Assembly: GCA_009777725.1 (NCBI GenBank)
Contig: WRLG01000004.1
Span: forward strand, 1 to 64,000
Length of the DNA stretch: 64,000 nt
DNA from: Oscillospiraceae bacterium
Lineage (GTDB): Bacteria; Bacillota; Clostridia; Oscillospirales; Ruminococcaceae
Reading direction: 5' to 3'
The notes under the pieces were generated by a model. It did no database searches. It was given only the letters and a program-made list of their open reading frames with translations, and had not been told where the DNA came from. This document shows positions 17,129 to 25,360 of the stretch, piece by piece. Both the position numbers and the translations under genes were made by a program. Within the stretch, counting starts at the first letter, position 1; the number at the start of each line of letters is the position of its first letter.

Positions 17129-18805
17129 TCATTCATCAAGGAGTATATCTCTTTCTTCAAATTTATATTTCCAAGCGGCAATGATTTTCTCTAAATGCCC
17201 CAAGCTTACCCCTTGCATTAAATTCCATTCGTGAATATCGCTGGTTGAGTTTGATAGTAGCCCTGCGGGTATAAGCGTTCCATCGCTCTTCAGCCCGGTG
17301 GCGACCCCCTCTTCGGTTGGGGGTCTTGATAGTAGCCCTGCGGATACAAGCGTTCCATCGCTTTTCAGCCCGATGGTGACCCCCTCTCCGGCTGAAATAT
17401 AAACTATATTTTCCCAGTCGGATACAAGGTTTTCACCGTAATGATACCATTCCAGAGCACCTGAGGACCATGACTTACCCGGGGTGGTTGATACAACCGT
17501 TTCGTCCCGCTTTAATCCGACAATATGAAATCGCCCCGCTGAAATCTGCACTATATCCGTCCATTCCGAAAAGCTTAAGTCATGCTCGGTCGCCCATCCG
17601 GGCGTCCATATCGTCTGGTCTAAATTTAAGTCACGCTCAATTGTGCTTACAACCGTTCCGTCACTTTTTAAGCCGACAACATAAGGTCCGCGGCGATAGG
17701 GATGTGTACTATAAGTCGTATCAGAATATGAAAGGGCAACTATATCCGTCCATTCAGACATAATGGCTTCTATAGCAGCCATATCCTCTATAAATTCTTT
17801 ACGTGTTCGTACAGTCCCGCTCATGACTACAGTCCCGTCTTCTTTAAGCCCTAAAACAAAGTCCTCACCCGCGCAAACTTGAACAATGCCGCCCCAATCG
17901 GAAACCATATCGTTAAGCTCCTTATTGTTTGAAACGACAGTACCATCGCTTTTTAAAGCTGCGATATTAAAGCTGTTCGTGGTAGAAATTTGAATAACAT
18001 CCTCCCATTCGGGTGTTAATTTTTTGTTCAAATCGCCAAGCCGGTCTGAAAATACTACAGTCCCATCCTCTTTCAACCCGACAAAGCCGCGGTCCAATGC
18101 GGCTACTTGAACTATCTCGCTCCAGTTTTTATGCTCGGATTCGTCCATGTTAGTTAAAACCGTCCCGTCTGATTTAAGCGCGATAACTGCGACCCTTTCT
18201 GTATCAACCATAGGTATAGCCTCAATATACCGTATAGGTTCGCTCGGTTCATTCATCGTAGTGTTTACAGCAGTAAAATTATTGGAGTTTAACGACCTTG
18301 GCGGCGGTTCAGGCTGTTTTGGCGGCGGACGATTATTCATACAGCTACCTATAAGAGCAACAAGTATAAAAAAAGTAATAAGGATAATATGCAGTTTATC
18401 TTTTATACGTGCAGGTATACGTACAGGTTTTTTCACATTCGGCTGATACGGGGCATTATACGAATGATTATACGGATTATTATTTTTAAAAACAGGCGCG
18501 GCGGGCTTAACCGCGTTTGCGGCAGGGCTGTTATTCCCTGCACCTATATCCGCGCCTTGCCAATTTTGCGGAGGATACAGCGGCTCTTTTTCGGGATATA
18601 TTTCCGGCAGATTATATTCGGGAATCACTTCGCGGATACAGGGCTGAATAACGCTCGGTTCTTGATTTTGGGGCTCACTCTTAGGCTCTAGGGCATAGAG
18701 TTTCGCCATTTTTTCAAAATCCGGCTTTTCAAAACCACATTCAATACAACTGTTAAATTTAACAATTCCGCCACAAAGAGGGCAGGTCCTGCCAAAGTCC
18801 GCCAT
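17129..18805 (-). CDS. Zinc-ribbon, membrane-anchored RCC1-like repeat protein
   Basis: About 558 residues. An N-terminal zinc ribbon (CPLCGG...CIECG, about 8-25) leads into a Pro/Asn-rich region and one membrane helix (about 140-160), then a long RCC1-like beta-propeller domain built of W(S/T)DIVQISAG...VGLKSDGTVVS repeats (about 200-540). It probably sits in the membrane with the propeller outside. A tandem duplication of about 75 nt (near 17247-17390) added one GLKSDGTL repeat. ATG at 18805 is preferred over the adjacent GTG. Promoter 18835-18863. Confidence 0.85.
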   Translation of the reverse strand: MADFGRTCPLCGGIVKFNSCIECGFEKPDFEKMAKLYALEPKSEPQNQEPSVIQPCIREVIPEYNLPEIYPEKEPLYPPQNWQGADIGAGNNSPAANAVKPAAPVFKNNNPYNHSYNAPYQPNVKKPVRIPARIKDKLHIILITFFILVALIGSCMNNRPPPKQPEPPPRSLNSNNFTAVNTTMNEPSEPIRYIEAIPMVDTERVAVIALKSDGTVLTNMDESEHKNWSEIVQVAALDRGFVGLKEDGTVVFSDRLGDLNKKLTPEWEDVIQISTTNSFNIAALKSDGTVVSNNKELNDMVSDWGGIVQVCAGEDFVLGLKEDGTVVMSGTVRTRKEFIEDMAAIEAIMSEWTDIVALSYSDTTYSTHPYRRGPYVVGLKSDGTVVSTIERDLNLDQTIWTPGWATEHDLSFSEWTDIVQISAGRFHIVGLKRDETVVSTTPGKSWSSGALEWYHYGENLVSDWENIVYISAGEGVTIGLKSDGTLVSAGLLSRPPTEEGVATGLKSDGTLIPAGLLSNSTSDIHEWNLMQGVSLGHLEKIIAAWKYKFEERDILLDE

Positions 18806-18834
18806 CACTCACTCTAACCCCTTTGTTTTTTTAT

Positions 18835-18863
18835 ATTATAGCAGATTTTGGCGGGGGTGTCAA
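18835..18863 (-). promoter_or_regulatory. Promoter of the RCC1-like gene (conserved-spacer family)
   Basis: Minus strand TTGACA (18858-18863), spacer CCCCCGCCAAAATCTGC, TATAAT (18835-18840). Confidence 0.85.
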
Positions 18864-18929
18864 TAAACAAATTAACAGTTAACAATTAAAGTTTGAACTT
18901 GACTTTCTGTTCCGTTTTTAAAATAAATA

Positions 18930-18958
18930 TTGCAAATGAGACCTAAACATGATATAAT
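18930..18958 (+). promoter_or_regulatory. Promoter of the ART-like operon
   Basis: TTGCAA (18930-18935), 17-nt spacer, TATAAT (18953-18958), 40 nt before the first start codon. Confidence 0.75.
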
Positions 18959-18997
18959 TATAGTATAAAATATTATTTCGAGAGGATTTGGTTATAA

Positions 18998-19198
18998 ATG
19001 GATTTTACACTCAGCAGAGAACGAGCTATACTTCAATACGGCTTTGATTTTTACGGATTGAAAGATGCCCTCGAAAGTTGGGCTAATCGTGAGTCAACCC
19101 AAGAAGAAGCTCTTGAATTTGTAAGTCAGATTAAACTATATGACGAAAACGGGAATTTACGACCATTGGAAAACATGCCGTCGGAGGAAAACGAATGA
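18998..19198 (+). CDS. Small acidic protein, candidate partner or antitoxin of the ART-like protein
   Basis: 66 residues, MDFTLSRERAILQYGFDFYG to LENMPSEENE, mostly helical and acidic at the C-terminus. Its stop overlaps the next start by 4 nt (ATGA), so the two proteins are made in step. Size, order and coupling fit an antitoxin preceding its toxin, but no DNA-binding motif is obvious and the family is not recognised. Confidence 0.75.
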   Translation: MDFTLSRERAILQYGFDFYGLKDALESWANRESTQEEALEFVSQIKLYDENGNLRPLENMPSEENE

Positions 19199-19779
19199 GA
19201 ATCGAAAAAATGCCGGGGCTTGTTTTAGGCTATCACGGCTGCGATGTTTCTGTTGCAGAAAAAGTGATAAACGGGGATTTGCGAATAAATGATAGCAACA
19301 ATAGCTATGATTGGTTGGGGCACGGTCAATATTTTTGGGAAAGCAATCCTTTAAGAGCGATGGAATGGGCAATTGAAATGGGAGAACGCGCTCCGCAAAA
19401 AATCAAAACACCGGCAGTTGTCGGTGCTGTTATTGATTTGGGTGTTTGCCTTAATCTTGCGGATACATCATGTATTCAGCTTGTCGGTTCTGTATACCAA
19501 AAGATGATTAGCGAATATAAAAAGGCTAAAATAACTATTCCTAAAAACAGAAATACTTCCGACAATTTTGATTTGCTGCTACGTGATTTGGATTGTGCAG
19601 TAATTGAAGCTGTGCATATAGCCGCAAAGAAAGAATTTAACATAATTTTCGATACGGTTCGAGGGATATTCACCGAAGGTGAACCGATTTACCCTAATGC
19701 GGGGTTTAAAACTAAAACACATATACAAATATGTGTAACAAACCCTGCCTGTATAAGAGGATATTTTAAACCAATATAA
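19195..19779 (+). CDS. ADP-ribosyltransferase-like protein (PARP/DUF3990-type fold), candidate toxin
   Basis: 194 residues. LGYHGCD (about 11-17) gives the H of an H-Y-E type ART site, and YDWLGHGQYFWES (about 39-51) closely follows the PARP pattern GxGxYF; the following NPLRAMEWA helix also fits. A conserved-looking end THIQICVTNPACIRGYF closes the fold. The third catalytic residue (Glu) is not assigned with certainty; FTEGEPIY near 160 is a candidate. Intracellular, no signal peptide. Together with the coupled 66-residue gene it resembles a type II toxin-antitoxin operon. ART activity is inferred from motifs. Confidence 0.65.
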   Translation: MRIEKMPGLVLGYHGCDVSVAEKVINGDLRINDSNNSYDWLGHGQYFWESNPLRAMEWAIEMGERAPQKIKTPAVVGAVIDLGVCLNLADTSCIQLVGSVYQKMISEYKKAKITIPKNRNTSDNFDLLLRDLDCAVIEAVHIAAKKEFNIIFDTVRGIFTEGEPIYPNAGFKTKTHIQICVTNPACIRGYFKPI

Positions 19780-19831
19780 AGAGCCTGTCAGTATCTCATT
19801 CCTAAAGATACCAACAGGCTCTTAGTTTTAA
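19779..19831. terminator. Convergent terminator
   Basis: AAGAGCCTGT...AGTATCT pairs with AGATACC...ACAGGCTCTT across a short loop; it separates the ART operon from the convergent membrane-protein gene. Confidence 0.8.
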
Positions 19832-20850
19832 TTATCAATCGCCAAAACCAGCCCCGGATTAGAGAATATTTCAGCGACCTCCTCCCGTGTCAGAAGCCAT
19901 GCGCCTACAGTGCCTTCCAGAAAAATTTCTTGACAGGCTTCGGTAATATCATAGGAGCTGTCCAGCGCGCCTAAAATTTCGGGCAGTAAGACATTGTCAA
20001 CGCTGTTTGCTAAAATCATGGCGGCAATTAAGGGGTTCGCGGCGTTATTATAATTATCGGCGGCGGCTTTCAGATTGCCTAAAGCTTCAATTAAGCGGTC
20101 AAGGTATTTTATTCCGCTTTGGTATATATAGTAAAATTCATCACCAAGTTCAAGGGTGTTAGAGTATTCTCGGGAAAATTCGGCTTTCAGAGCTTCCGTT
20201 TGGGCTATAACGGCATGAAAGTCCGCGTTTAAAATTGACATCGGGTCGGAAACGTCAAGCAAGCCCATAACCAAATCAAGCGATTCCGTTATATAGCCCT
20301 GCATTTCGGCGGCATGAAGCTTTTGTGCCTTATACGCGGGCTCGGTTTCCTGCGCGGCATACATATACCCGTCTAAAAAATAATGCTTGATTAGAAAATT
20401 CATCATAAACTCGTATTCTTCTTGTGTAAGCGATATAAGAGAGCGCGGCTTTACGCTTGCGCGGTCGGGCAGAAGCCCTCCTCTTTTATATTCGGTCAGC
20501 CGATGCGGAAGCTCTGCCTGCGCTGTCTCCGAGGTCTCCGTTGTTTCCGTCCGCTCTGTTGCTTCGGGAAGCGGCGGCGTTGTCGTTTCGGGGGGGATTT
20601 CAATGACGGGCGGCTTTGTTTCAAGTGCCTTGGTAACGGAATCTAAGTCAATATTATGCTCCGCAAGCTCCGCTCTTGCCGCATCCTCCGCCCTTTGCAG
20701 AGCCTCCTTTAGGTTATTCGCTATAAGAACATCGGCTATGGTTTTTTGCTTCGCGGCGGTTTGGGCAACATAACTGTCTGTGAAATACACTGCCGCGCCG
20801 ACACTTGCCGCGCAGATAACAAGTAAAGCGGCTAATTTTAGCCAAAACAT
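19828..20850 (-). CDS. Membrane-anchored protein of unknown function
   Basis: 340 residues. An N-terminal helix (about 2-22) acts as signal anchor; then a helical stretch (about 33-75), a Pro/Thr/Glu-rich linker (about 78-115) and a helical C-terminal domain (about 140-335). Probably extracytoplasmic. GGGGG precedes the start. It is the last gene after an ABC exporter cassette, 47 nt downstream, and may be co-transcribed. No family recognised. Confidence 0.8.
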   Translation of the reverse strand: MFWLKLAALLVICAASVGAAVYFTDSYVAQTAAKQKTIADVLIANNLKEALQRAEDAARAELAEHNIDLDSVTKALETKPPVIEIPPETTTPPLPEATERTETTETSETAQAELPHRLTEYKRGGLLPDRASVKPRSLISLTQEEYEFMMNFLIKHYFLDGYMYAAQETEPAYKAQKLHAAEMQGYITESLDLVMGLLDVSDPMSILNADFHAVIAQTEALKAEFSREYSNTLELGDEFYYIYQSGIKYLDRLIEALGNLKAAADNYNNAANPLIAAMILANSVDNVLLPEILGALDSSYDITEACQEIFLEGTVGAWLLTREEVAEIFSNPGLVLAIDN

Positions 20851-20896
20851 ATCTATAACCCCCTTTTACAATGTACAATTTACAGTTTACTGCGTA

Positions 20897-21664
20897 CTAT
20901 GCGAAATCCTTTGATTTTACTTTTATAAAGCAAAGCAGTGCTATTATACTAATGGTAATCACTATGATGATACAACGTACCGTATTTGCGAATGCGTCAT
21001 TTGCCGTGACCGACATATTAATCAAGCCTGCGGATATGCCGAACAGGAGGGAGGCAAGCAGCGCAAGCTCTTCCTTCTCCGTCAAAACTGCCGTGAGAAC
21101 GCTTACCGCGCCGCAGAGCAGGTAGAGCAAAAATAATGCTAAAACCGATATTCCGAGCGTTGTAAGCGGGGGATAAACAAAGTCAAGCGCGGATTGCCCC
21201 ATCATGACCCTAAGCGAGATAAAGCCGCTGCTCCAACTGCTTGAAAAGGGGAAAACCCGATGTGCGGCGAGCATATTCATGCCGAAAAGCAATATGAAAA
21301 ACGCGGCTGTGTTTAATATAAGCAATATGAGCTTGCTTATGAGCCAGCCGCCTCGGCTTCCGTATTTTATTATGCCGTTCGCGCCGAAATTATCCGTGGT
21401 AACGATTCCGCTGATGATAAACAGATACAACGGGAGGTATATGAATATAATGTTTATACTGTCGGTAAGGTTGAGAAATACCGTTTCGAGCGATGAAAAA
21501 GCCGTTGCCGCCATGTCCGAAAGGTCGATATATTTGTAAACGCTGACTACGGCTGTAAAGGCAATCACCATTACAGAAAAGCTCCAGCGTATGATGGGGA
21601 AACTTTCCGATATTAAATATTTTAATCGGTACGCAGTCCGCGTAAATGCTCTGTCCGTACTCAT
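20897..21664 (-). CDS. ABC-2 type exporter permease, second subunit
   Basis: 255 residues from ATG 21664 (MSTDRAFTRTAYRLKYLI), with about six membrane helices. Its start overlaps the upstream permease stop by 4 nt (ATGA). The longer frame to 21841 only reflects reading through the upstream gene. Partner of the permease and ATPase encoded upstream; substrate unknown. Confidence 0.8.
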   Translation of the reverse strand: MSTDRAFTRTAYRLKYLISESFPIIRWSFSVMVIAFTAVVSVYKYIDLSDMAATAFSSLETVFLNLTDSINIIFIYLPLYLFIISGIVTTDNFGANGIIKYGSRGGWLISKLILLILNTAAFFILLFGMNMLAAHRVFPFSSSWSSGFISLRVMMGQSALDFVYPPLTTLGISVLALFLLYLLCGAVSVLTAVLTEKEELALLASLLFGISAGLINMSVTANDAFANTVRCIIIVITISIIALLCFIKVKSKDFA

Positions 21665-22377
21665 GCCGCACCGTCCTTTCTTAAAGCGGCTCCGGCAAAC
21701 GTCATTGCCGCCGCTCCCAATACGATTACCAGCGAAACCGAAAGCAAATCGGAGTAAGCCGCATCCCCGTAAATCCACGGCGAAATCCCCAGCGGGGGGT
21801 AAAACCGCGTTAACTGCAGAATAGGAAAGGCGTAAACACAAAGCATATAGATAACCTGCGGAGCTAATACGGGGATATACCGCTTTCGGTTAAAAAACGT
21901 CAAGCCGTAAGCAAACGATGAATAAGCAAACCCGAAAGGTATGGCAAGTAATATGCCTTTACAGGTTTCAAGCATGTCCGTTGTCCCCTGTTTAAATATT
22001 AAAACAGCCGCTAAAAGCAAACACTGCGGAATAAGCAGAGCCGCCGCCCCCGTAACGCCCACGGCGAAGAACCTCGGCATCGCATAGCCTGTTCTGCGGA
22101 TTTTTATTAATATGAGCTTATCAAATTTCGTATCCCTTTCAAGCATTTTCATGCCGCTGTAGGGCAGAGCGCATAAAAGCGGCGCGGCAAACGGGAACAG
22201 CATTGCCTGCGCCGTCTTGAAAAGCCCTGCTCCGCCGAACAGCCCGCTCTCCTCCTGCCCCAAAAGGTAAAAAAAAGCAAGAAACAGCATAGCCGTCCCC
22301 AAAAACAGCGAAACAAAAAATAACGGCTCGGTAAAGGAACGCTTTATATCGGCGCGAAAAATACGAAACTTATTCAT
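21661..22377 (-). CDS. ABC-2 type exporter permease, first subunit
   Basis: 238 residues with about six membrane helices; FRIFRADIKRSF at the N-terminus is typical of ABC-2 membrane subunits of lantibiotic-immunity or Nat-type exporters. GGGGAGGTGTTGT precedes the ATG. Middle gene of ATPase-permease-permease. Confidence 0.8.
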   Translation of the reverse strand: MNKFRIFRADIKRSFTEPLFFVSLFLGTAMLFLAFFYLLGQEESGLFGGAGLFKTAQAMLFPFAAPLLCALPYSGMKMLERDTKFDKLILIKIRRTGYAMPRFFAVGVTGAAALLIPQCLLLAAVLIFKQGTTDMLETCKGILLAIPFGFAYSSFAYGLTFFNRKRYIPVLAPQVIYMLCVYAFPILQLTRFYPPLGISPWIYGDAAYSDLLSVSLVIVLGAAAMTFAGAALRKDGAA

Positions 22378-22398
22378 ACAACACCTCCCCTTTTTAAA

Positions 22399-23043
22399 CT
22401 AGATAATCTCCTTAACGGTATTGTTTGCAACCGTAAAAATGCGGCTGCATAGGGGGTGTATGTCGTCCTTTATGTGGCTTGCTATTAAAATGGTCGTTCC
22501 CTCCTCTTTATTTAAAGCACTAAAAAAATTCCGTATACTCACCGTGGATTCCTCATCCAGGCTGTTCATCGGCTCGTCCAAAATCAAAAGCTCGGGCGAG
22601 TTCATAACCGCTTGGATAATCCCCAGCTTTTGCCTCATCCCCAATGAATATGCCCTCACGGGCTTTTTATTTCCGGGTTCGAGATTAAAGCGTTCCATAA
22701 GCTCCGCGAGCCGCTTTTTTTTAACCTTATTAAGGCTTAAATCATTCAGCACGCAGAGATTTTTCAGTCCCGAGTAGTGGGGGATAAAGCCGGGCGTTTC
22801 CAGCATAACACCCGTATCCGCGATAAATCTGCCGCGATGCGAAACTTCCTCGCCGCAAAACTTTATGCTCCCGCCGGTGGGCAGAAGCAAGCCCGACAGC
22901 AGTTTAAAAATCACCGTTTTGCCGCTCCCGTTACGCCCCGCAAAGCCGCATATTTCGCCCTTTTCAATTTCAAAATTTACATTTTCCAATATATAATTGC
23001 CGCCGAAGCGTTTCGATACGTCCTTGAATGTTATATATGACAT
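22399..23043 (-). CDS. ABC exporter ATPase
   Basis: 214 residues. Walker A GRNGSGKT (about 36-43), a signature variant YSLGMRQKL, Walker B LLILDEP and H-loop ASH. The Q-loop Gln is replaced in MLETPGFIP. This short form belongs to the drug, bacteriocin or lantibiotic exporter group (CcmA/BcrA-like). Heads the cassette at 23043-20897. The ribosome binding site is weak (GGTAGAG). Confidence 0.9.
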   Translation of the reverse strand: MSYITFKDVSKRFGGNYILENVNFEIEKGEICGFAGRNGSGKTVIFKLLSGLLLPTGGSIKFCGEEVSHRGRFIADTGVMLETPGFIPHYSGLKNLCVLNDLSLNKVKKKRLAELMERFNLEPGNKKPVRAYSLGMRQKLGIIQAVMNSPELLILDEPMNSLDEESTVSIRNFFSALNKEEGTTILIASHIKDDIHPLCSRIFTVANNTVKEII

Positions 23044-23064
23044 TTTTCTCTACCTTCTGTTCTC

Positions 23065-23190
23065 TGTTATCGGGATAGGCTGTTTTCCGTTATCGGGATG
23101 GGCTGTTTTCTGTTAGCGGGATAGGTTTTTTTCTATTATCGGGACAGGTTGTTTTGCTATTAACGGGACAGGCAAGCCTGTCCCCTACAA
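23065..23190. repeat. Degenerate 23-nt tandem repeat ending in a palindrome
   Basis: Five imperfect copies of a unit like GTTATCGGGATGGGCTGTTTTC. The last copy merges with the palindrome GGGACAGGCAAGCCTGTCCC (23165-23184), as if one half of that palindrome had been duplicated in tandem. Confidence 0.75.
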
Positions 23191-23241
23191 GGAACATAAT
23201 ACCATATTTGCCCGTGAAAGTCAAGGGTCTTTTTTCGGCAT

Positions 23242-23288
23242 AAAACAGCAGACTGATTACAATTCATTCGTAATCAGTCTGCTGTTTT
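23242..23288. terminator. Strong hairpin after the cystatin-like gene
   Basis: A 19-bp perfect stem (23242-23260 with 23270-23288; arms begin AAAACAGCAGACTG) and a 9-nt loop, 41 nt past the lipoprotein stop on the minus strand. A second palindrome, GGGACGGGCAAGCCCGTCCC (23293-23312), lies between them. Confidence 0.8.
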
Positions 23289-23328
23289 ATACGGGACGGG
23301 CAAGCCCGTCCCGTACTGAATGGATACA

Positions 23329-24087
23329 CTATTCTGCATCTTCGATGTCGGTTACTTCCAAATTCCCATCTAAGTCTTGGTAGATTGTAACAAACTTTAG
23401 TGTGGGTTCCGCGCCGGGGTAAACGCCTGTAGCACTGCAGAGGAAACGATAATTTGTCCCTGCGACGACCTGCGTGGAGACGCTGAGGGGTACGTAAGCA
23501 ACGCCGTCCATGTCCGCCATAGCTTCTTCAAAAACCGCCAAATCTTCATCGGTTACGTTTCTGACCTCACCGTAGCCGCCCGTCATCGGGGGTTCAACCG
23601 TATTGCCGTTGTCATCGTCAGCATCGGTAATGTCGGTTACTTCCAAGTTTCCGTCTAAGTCTTGATAGATTGTAACATACTTTAGTGTGGGTTCCGCGCC
23701 GGGGTAAACGCCCGTAGCGTTGCAGAGGAAGCGGTAATTTGTACCCGCGACTACCTGCGTGGAAACGGTGAGAGGTACGTAAGTAACGCCGTCTACGTCC
23801 GCCATGGCTTCTTCAAACACTGCCAAATCTTCATCGGTTAAGTTTCTGACTTCGCCGTAGCCGCCGGACATCATGGGTTCTTCTTCCCTTTGAAAGCCGA
23901 GAACGAATTCATCGTCTTCAGCTTCAGCGTTAGGATTGCCAACGCCGTCAAGTTCTTCCGGTTCGTCAAACGAGAGAGCGACCGGGGGCAGGTCGCCCGA
24001 GGTATCGTTGTTACTTGTGGTACAGCCCGCAAGCATAAGCGAAGTTGTAAGACTGAGCGATAGAAATAGGGTTAAATGCTTTTTCAT
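23329..24087 (-). CDS. Lipoprotein with two tandem cystatin-like domains
   Basis: 252 residues. Signal peptide with lipobox LAGC (Cys22), an acidic linker (about 25-75), then two domains of about 85 residues that are nearly identical. Each begins GGYGEVRNxTDEDLAVFEEA and contains VSTQVVAGTNYRFLC, the QxVxG hairpin of cysteine-protease inhibitors of the cystatin family, followed by VTIYQDLDGN. The Gly-Gly N-terminal segment (GGYGE or GGY) also fits the cystatin inhibitory trunk. Outer-surface anchored, so a role against extracellular papain-like proteases is plausible. Promoter at 24157-24185. Confidence 0.85.
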   Translation of the reverse strand: MKKHLTLFLSLSLTTSLMLAGCTTSNNDTSGDLPPVALSFDEPEELDGVGNPNAEAEDDEFVLGFQREEEPMMSGGYGEVRNLTDEDLAVFEEAMADVDGVTYVPLTVSTQVVAGTNYRFLCNATGVYPGAEPTLKYVTIYQDLDGNLEVTDITDADDDNGNTVEPPMTGGYGEVRNVTDEDLAVFEEAMADMDGVAYVPLSVSTQVVAGTNYRFLCSATGVYPGAEPTLKFVTIYQDLDGNLEVTDIEDAE

Positions 24088-24156
24088 AGTTTTTCTCCTT
24101 CAAAATGTAAAATATTGGTTATCGTAACTTTAGTTGTTTCTAAAAGTACATTTACC

Positions 24157-24185
24157 ATTTTAACGAATAATTCTTGATTTGTCAA
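24157..24185 (-). promoter_or_regulatory. Promoter of the cystatin-like lipoprotein gene
   Basis: Minus strand TTGACA (24180-24185), 17-nt spacer, TAAAAT (24157-24162). Confidence 0.65.
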
Positions 24186-24227
24186 CTCTTTTTACTTTAC
24201 AATTTGATTACAAAAAAAAGACATAAA

Positions 24228-24262
24228 AAAAGCCTCGGCAGTCCTTAAAACCGCCGAGATTT
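24228..24262 (-). terminator. Hairpin downstream of the AbrB-type gene
   Basis: CCTCGGC...GCCGAG stem flanked by A and T runs, about 110 nt past the regulator stop. The region 24263-24372 otherwise shows only short palindromes (GTACATTGTACAT). Confidence 0.5.
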
Positions 24263-24372
24263 TTAAATACAGCCGCAACCGTACATTGTACATGGTAAAC
24301 TTGTACATTAATTTGTCATATTACCAACAGCATCCGCATAATCATTTATGGTAAAGACAAGCCGCAGGAGTT

Positions 24373-24615
24373 TTATTCCGCCGCAATGCTCTCAGCACAT
24401 TCGCGGCATACATATTTCCCTTTGAATTCGCTGATGTCTTTATCGCCCCCGCAGAATACGCAGGAAGGGGTGTATTTTTGCAGAATAATCCTACCCTCTT
24501 CTACATAGATTTCAATCGAATCTCTTTCTCCGATTCCAAGGGTGCGGCGTAATTCAATCGGAAGTACTATCCTTCCAAGTTCATCGATTTTGCGGGTAAT
24601 TCCCGTGCATTTCAT
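24373..24615 (-). CDS. AbrB/SpoVT-type transition-state regulator with zinc-ribbon tail
   Basis: 80 residues. The swapped-hairpin AbrB domain (TRKIDELGRIVLPIELRRTL) fills residues 6-45; CVFCGG...CREC (about 52-75) forms a C-terminal zinc-ribbon-like tail seen in clostridial members. A dimeric or tetrameric DNA-binding regulator of growth-phase genes. TAGGAGGATGATTTT precedes the ATG. Own promoter at 24672-24700. Confidence 0.93.
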   Translation of the reverse strand: MKCTGITRKIDELGRIVLPIELRRTLGIGERDSIEIYVEEGRIILQKYTPSCVFCGGDKDISEFKGKYVCRECAESIAAE

Positions 24616-24671
24616 AAAATCATCCTCCTAGTATTTGGTTATTTCTATTAAACTTACTTAACTTTTATTTA

Positions 24672-24700
24672 ATAATAACATTTTTGTCTAAATATGTCAA
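24672..24700 (-). promoter_or_regulatory. Promoter of the AbrB-type gene
   Basis: Minus strand TTGACA (24695-24700), 17-nt spacer, TATTAT (24672-24677). Confidence 0.65.
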
Positions 24701-24757
24701 AATCTATTGTGTAAATTATGCTTGTCCTAATTATTAACAATGAGAGGCTATTTTATT

Positions 24758-25360
24758 ATGATGAAATGGGTTTTTTCCGCTTTACTTATTATTTCGGTTA
24801 TTTTCGGGGCGTTGGAGGGTAAAATTGCGGCGGTGTCCGAAGCGGCTTTAAAATCCTCTGTGGAGGCAGTAGAGCTGTTTTTATATTTAATCGGAGGGAT
24901 GTGCATGTGGGGCGGTTTGATGAGGGTTGCCGAGAAAACAAAGCTTACCGAGCTTACGGCGAAGCTGTTCCGCCCCGCCGCCAAGAAGCTTTTCAAGGGG
25001 CTTGACTTAAACGGCGGAGCGTTCAACGCCATATGTATGAATTTCACCGCAAACCTGCTGGGACTGGGGAACGCCGCAACGCCGCTGGGGCTTGAAGCAA
25101 TGCGCCGCCTTGAAGCCGAGGAATCCCCCGGCGATACGGCGAGCAGGAATATGGTCATATTTATCATTTTAAACACAGCATCGGTAACACTGCTCCCCGC
25201 AACGGCGGCGGCAATCAGAATGAAGCACGGCTCTGCCGCCCCGATGGAAATCCTGCCCGCCGTATGGGTGACCTCTTTTTTATCCCTGGCGGCGGGGCTT
25301 GCGGCGGCTTTCGCACTTGACGGGCGCGGAAAGGGCGGCGGAAAGGATGGCGAGAGATGA
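24758..25360 (+). CDS. spmA: Spore maturation protein A
   Basis: 200 residues from ATG 24758 (MMKWVFSALLII); GAGAGG 11 nt upstream fits this start better than the ATG at 24740. Multi-helix nucleoside-recognition (Gate) domain protein with NFTANLLGLGNAATPLGLEAM, a signature of SpmA. With SpmB it is needed for spore core dehydration in Bacillus. Overlaps spmB by 4 nt. Confidence 0.95.
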   Translation: MMKWVFSALLIISVIFGALEGKIAAVSEAALKSSVEAVELFLYLIGGMCMWGGLMRVAEKTKLTELTAKLFRPAAKKLFKGLDLNGGAFNAICMNFTANLLGLGNAATPLGLEAMRRLEAEESPGDTASRNMVIFIILNTASVTLLPATAAAIRMKHGSAAPMEILPAVWVTSFLSLAAGLAAAFALDGRGKGGGKDGER

